From contig CAIMUX010000027.1 in assembly GCA_903844735.1 (NCBI GenBank), positions 1 to 61,463 of the forward strand: DNA of 61,463 bases, read 5' to 3'. Under the pieces are notes generated by a model, which was given only the letters and a program-made list of their open reading frames with translations, had not been told where the DNA came from and made no database searches. This stretch comes from Candidatus Eiseniibacteriota bacterium (GTDB lineage Bacteria; Eisenbacteria; RBG-16-71-46; CAIMUX01). Both the position numbers and the translations under genes were made by a program. Below, piece after piece: positions 59,401-61,463 of the stretch (within the stretch, counting starts at the first letter, position 1; every line of letters begins with the position of its first letter).

Positions 59401-60624
59401 CTCCGGCGCCCGGTACAGGGCCGCAGTGTCCTCGACCAGCTCCTCGACGTGCCGGGTGGCACTCACATGGAGGGTCCCCCCCTCGGTCGACTCGGTACCA
59501 CGTGATCCGATCTGCCAATCGAGGATCTGCACCTGCGGGTTCGGACTCTTGGGATCCCGGACTAAGACGCTGCGAGGACACAAGGCCCGGTGCACGATCC
59601 GCTTTCGGTGGGCATAGCGCACCACCTCAGCGACCTGTCGTAGAATGTCGAGAGCCGTGCCCTGGCTGAGTTCCGGCCCCTTCTCACGGAGATACTGATC
59701 CAGACGGACCGAGCCGTCCTGGTGGTCGAAGAGAAGCGCCGGGCCAAGTTCGTGCTCGGTGAGCTGGTCGGGCTTCACGAACCCAGGATGCTGGAGCCCT
59801 TGCAGGATCCGGAACTCCCGCTCGGCGGCCCGCCGTATGGTATCGCGGTCGAGCGACCCAGGCGTGCGTGCCACCAGATAGACGCGCGCACGTCGTTTGA
59901 TCGTCGGGATGGTGATGTGCGTGGCGAGGAAGTCCTGGTAGACGCCCCCGGAGCTTTCGTAGAGGAGGTTCCCCAACTCGTAGTCACCGAGCCGCCGGGC
60001 TCGTCCCGACTGCCCGATCTTGAGCTGGTCCATCGCCCGCAGTACGACCTTGGCCAGGGGGCGGCGGATTGGTTCTGCGGGCGCCAGACGCAGGCCCGTG
60101 ACCTCCCCTGTCGTGAGGGCCTTGAGGATGCCCGGACGGGCCGGGCGATCGCCCTGCGCCGGCAGATCACGCACGCAGACGCGCTGCCGCGGAAGCCCCT
60201 CCAGCTTCACTTCGATGTCGGGGTGGGAGAGAAAGATCAGCGGCTGGACGAAAGGGATCGGCGTGCCCGCCGCCGCCCGCTGCCGCTGAAGAATGCCCTT
60301 CAGACGCTTCGCCTTGCGGTTCGCCAGGAAGAGCGGCGCGTCATAGACCCGAGTCCGCCCCTCGTGTTCCACGACCCAGTTCTGGAGGTCCCCGGTCAGG
60401 ACGCCGGGCCAGCTCTTGATCTCGACCAAGTAGAAGCCGGCCGGGCTCAGCACGAGCAGGTCGATCTCGTTCAGGCTGCCGTCGTCGGCGGGGAACTCCA
60501 GGAGAGCCCAGGCTTGGTACGGATCGTGGTCGGGCAGGCCTTGGCGGATGAACTCCAACGCCTCGCGCTCCCAGGGGTACGGGCTGGGTGTCACGGTGCG
60601 CCAACGTTGGTCGGACATGGGCAT
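56458..60624 (-). CDS. pglW: BREX type 2 serine/threonine kinase PglW
   Basis: First gene of the BREX operon, about 1388 residues from ATG 60624 (GAGG upstream); ATG 60618 is also possible, and a further open frame to 60702 is probably untranslated. A nuclease-related NERD domain is at about 15-130: PWEREALEFIRQGL, IDLLVLSPAGFYLVEIKSWPG. A first kinase-like domain has HRALCPRSVLV in place of HRDLKPxN (about 344), so it looks catalytically dead. A second kinase domain keeps VLKVAR (Lys), HRDIKPDNLGIG (about 637) and FDFSLAR (DFG to DFS). A helix-hairpin region (INLLRGVGNKTRQEI) and a long C-terminal region follow. Full PglW proteins share this plan. Confidence 0.92.
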   Translation of the reverse strand: MPMSDQRWRTVTPSPYPWEREALEFIRQGLPDHDPYQAWALLEFPADDGSLNEIDLLVLSPAGFYLVEIKSWPGVLTGDLQNWVVEHEGRTRVYDAPLFLANRKAKRLKGILQRQRAAAGTPIPFVQPLIFLSHPDIEVKLEGLPRQRVCVRDLPAQGDRPARPGILKALTTGEVTGLRLAPAEPIRRPLAKVVLRAMDQLKIGQSGRARRLGDYELGNLLYESSGGVYQDFLATHITIPTIKRRARVYLVARTPGSLDRDTIRRAAEREFRILQGLQHPGFVKPDQLTEHELGPALLFDHQDGSVRLDQYLREKGPELSQGTALDILRQVAEVVRYAHRKRIVHRALCPRSVLVRDPKSPNPQVQILDWQIGSRGTESTEGGTLHVSATRHVEELVEDTAALYRAPEFAADTDEAGEQLDVFSLGALAWHLLTKQPPADTPGALWETLRDGGGLDLTAVLDGVPEELRDLVLLATHPNVSRRFDSAEEFLKRLDAVEERLTRPAEEPVVHPLEAKPNDRIGQGFTVRRRLGSGGTAVALEVEKEGTISVLKVARTPEVNARVQAEGEVLAKLRHPRIVAYYETLEIAGHTAIRTPKAGDETLAHRLRDEGTLSLDLLQRFGEDLLEAVAHLEAVGIPHRDIKPDNLGIGPFGKNDELHLALFDFSLARARLDDIDAGTDGYIEPFLKLRRPPRWDLHAERWAAAIVLYQMATGALPRWGDGKSDPALVECDATIDAASFDPSIRDPLAAFFAKSFQRNPGDRFDSTESLRLAWRQVFVAAAAPHRDPATIEADRAAVLARATMTTLCAELPLSARALNACERIGVVTVGDLLRAPLAKINLLRGVGNKTRQEISQWSQDLRVRFPQVPAQVPMPEEPAEAEQVDAYSIDALLPVVLLPDTSRNRDTLQTLRAALGLESDHWPSQTEAAKQRGKTATAISLALAAARRRWRKAKAITALRTLVQEILIQQGGVASVEELTSAVLAARGSTELEPMRTRSARAVLRAAVEAEGDSADPRYLIRRHASTVLVAGSSPLADYGLRLGAKADELACSDPLPSPSRAVTVLSKVTPPECVPPLSDARLLRLAVAASKSAALSSRQEIYPRGLDARRALQLAQGSLFFGEALGEEELRRRVRLRYPQAQALPFRPQLDRWIEDLRLELEWDPLAHDGRGGYTSRLRSGSSLTTWLVRDHPTAATPEADLLSRCRERLRQASREGAFLVLLTTPGRHRAVEAALMSQHHVNPVHLEKTLIDEMRQVAAAAKVDWSVVLRTDAAGPMAPDWPQLLTLVKRAVPAVTTAVVAAGKEATVLATYPGLLARYGQMELLEQLRDRTGRALADGHLQGLWVLIAANEQSSLPQIDSVPLPVIGSSQWLRLPSTFAEETIAV

Positions 60625-61005
60625 AACTGGCGTCCTCAAGTTCGCTTCGGCTTTCGGACGGGTCGCGCCGGGTCTGCCGGGTGAGCCGGGCGCGGGGCGC
60701 ACTGGATCGAGGCAGAAACGGGAGACAGCACCGGGTACCTAGCGATGCGGAGCATAGCGGGCAGTGCCGCCGGATGATAGGAGTGTTCGAAGCCTGCCAC
60801 GGCTCCGAACACTCCGGAATGACACCACGATAGTGCCAGCCGGAGTCTGACATCCGCTGACGCCGATGTTCGGCGAGAATCAGTCTCTGCTCGGTTTCGA
60901 TACCGCCGCGGGGAGACTCACGAGCCGCGAAGGCCGCCGCCGCTCCGTAGCGAACAACCCCGCGGAATTGCGGCCGTCGCGTTGCGCGCGAGACCTCCGC
61001 ATGGA
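60625..61005. other. Upstream region of the BREX operon
   Basis: About 380 nt without a recognisable gene. It should hold the pglW promoter on the minus strand. GTGTTCGAAGC...GCTCCGAACAC (about 60781-60811) is an inverted repeat of GTGTTCG-type arms that could be an operator or the terminator of the remnant upstream. Confidence 0.35.
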
Positions 61006-61330
61006 TCAACCACCGACAGGCGTCGACCCATCCGCGCTTGCCTGCAACGAGAACACCTTCTCCGACGGCAATCGCAGCAGGGTCACATCCAGCACCGTCG
61101 TGCGGAACGGCTGGATCAGATCCCGAAGCAGTGCCGGCGGCACGTCGATGGTCATCGGAAGGTAGTCGATTTCGTCAGAGTTGGGCTCGTAACCGGTGAT
61201 CTCGAAGTGAGCCGGGACCGCCATGTCGAGGAGATCGATCCACTGCTTATCGCCATTCTTCTCCACGAAACGCTGCGTGCGCAGGTAGTAGGTTCTGGTG
61301 CCGGGATGCAGGCGGTTGTCGTGTGAGCGT
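61006..61330 (-). pseudogene. C-terminal remnant of an unrecognised gene
   Basis: The minus frame reads GTRTYYLRTQRFVEKNGDKQ, then WIDLLDMAVPAHFEITGY, IDYLPMTIDVPPALLRDLIQ and ends SADGSTPVGG. The composition is that of a real soluble protein of which about 100 residues remain. Upstream of about 61330 the same frame turns into Arg-rich nonsense that overlaps a probable insertion-sequence end, so the gene seems cut by it. I do not recognise the family. Confidence 0.4.
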
Positions 61331-61333
61331 GCG

Positions 61334-61372
61334 CACGATAACTGAGGGTGCTTCCGCCACGATATTTGAGGG
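61334..61372. repeat. Paired direct repeats, probable insertion-sequence end
   Basis: CACGATAACTGAGGG (61334-61348) and CACGATATTTGAGGG (61358-61372) are direct repeats with 12 of 15 bases equal, 24 bp apart. Multiple terminal repeats of this kind occur at ends of IS21-like elements. They lie between the gene remnant and the ORF end at 61379. Confidence 0.4.
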
Positions 61373-61378
61373 TCCGGA

Positions 61379-61463
61379 TCATCGGCGCGCCGCCGTCGGT
61401 CTGGGCCGCGGCCGTTCGGCCGCGGCGGGAACCGCGAACACCTCAAGGTAGAGCTTCTCGTCG
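61379..61463 (-). CDS. 3' end of an ORF running off the window, possibly transposase-associated
   Basis: The minus frame entering at the window edge reads DEKLYLEVFAVPAAAERPRP and closes at TGA 61379-61381. Only 27 codons are visible. Its place next to paired terminal repeats suggests the end of an insertion-sequence gene, but the residues themselves do not identify it. Confidence 0.3.
   Translation of the reverse strand, partial: DEKLYLEVFAVPAAAERPRPRPTAARR

Noticed and set aside
57283-59505. 740-codon plus-strand frame inside pglW
   Set aside because: Antisense shadow of a high-GC gene; composition is Arg/Gly/His-rich and shows no protein motif, while the minus strand has kinase motifs.
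1-61463. tRNA or rRNA genes
   Set aside because: No cloverleaf-forming segment or rRNA-like sequence was noticed in intergenic regions on either strand; a covariance search was not possible.

Overview
The window is high-GC, densely packed bacterial DNA with many 4-nt start/stop overlaps. The gene content fits an uncultured member of the FCB/Eisenbacteria-like deep bacteria: a fused two-domain branched-chain 2-oxoacid dehydrogenase E1, a class II DAHP synthase, FadL-type porins, secreted proteins with an N-terminal GGTLILH-type motif, and many multihaem cytochromes. The phylum is an inference from gene style, not a measurement.

Layout. (1) 1-2100: a broken secreted-protein gene, a DUF932-like fragment, a thiamine-binding MTH1187-type protein and a divergent TatD-associated radical SAM protein. 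(2) 2109-9355, minus strand: a self-contained lipoate-dependent dehydrogenase operon (lpd, lipB, fused E1, E2, lipA). (3) 9436-19212, minus strand: a lipoprotein with a sulfatase-modifying-factor fold preceded by an unlisted 49-residue ORF, a DHH phosphoesterase, class II DAHP synthase, a LOG-family protein, and an efflux set (HlyD adaptor, MacB-like permease, TolC) that has no ATPase gene. (4) 19213-21863, plus strand: Hsp20, two decayed gene fragments, and a DUF2442/DUF4160 pair. (5) 21927-26834, minus strand: a citrate lyase operon (PPC-domain gene, citE, citF, citX, citG) in which the carrier-subunit gene citD is absent and a PPC/DUF296 gene occupies its place. (6) 27124-27498: a NifX-like protein.

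(7) 27680-38531, plus strand, is the most interesting block. An ArsR regulator, a FadL-like outer-membrane protein, a tetrahaem lipoprotein with an in-frame UGA (probable selenocysteine), an Rrf2 regulator, an octahaem tetrathionate-reductase-like cytochrome, a heptahaem cytochrome c fused to a membrane cytochrome b, two YeeE/YedE sulfur transporters (one carrying a rhodanese fold without its catalytic Cys and ending in Gly-Gly-Cys-Gly), and a class V aminotransferase of the cysteine-desulfurase/Moco-sulfurase type lie head to tail. Together they suggest periplasmic reduction of a sulfur (or nitrogen) oxyanion coupled to import and handling of sulfur.

(8) 38597-39180: a truncated, frameshifted IS256-family element. 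(9) 39481-60624, minus strand: a complete type 2 BREX (Pgl) phage-defence locus, in order of transcription pglW, pglX, pglY, pglZ, brxD, brxHI. It is split between pglX and pglY by a roughly 3-kb insert. The insert is bounded by two copies (about 92% identical by eye) of the 3' end of pglX and carries a broken AbiEi-like antitoxin gene and an intact AlbA_2/ATPase gene on the opposite strand. (10) 60625-61463: a gene remnant next to a probable insertion-sequence end.
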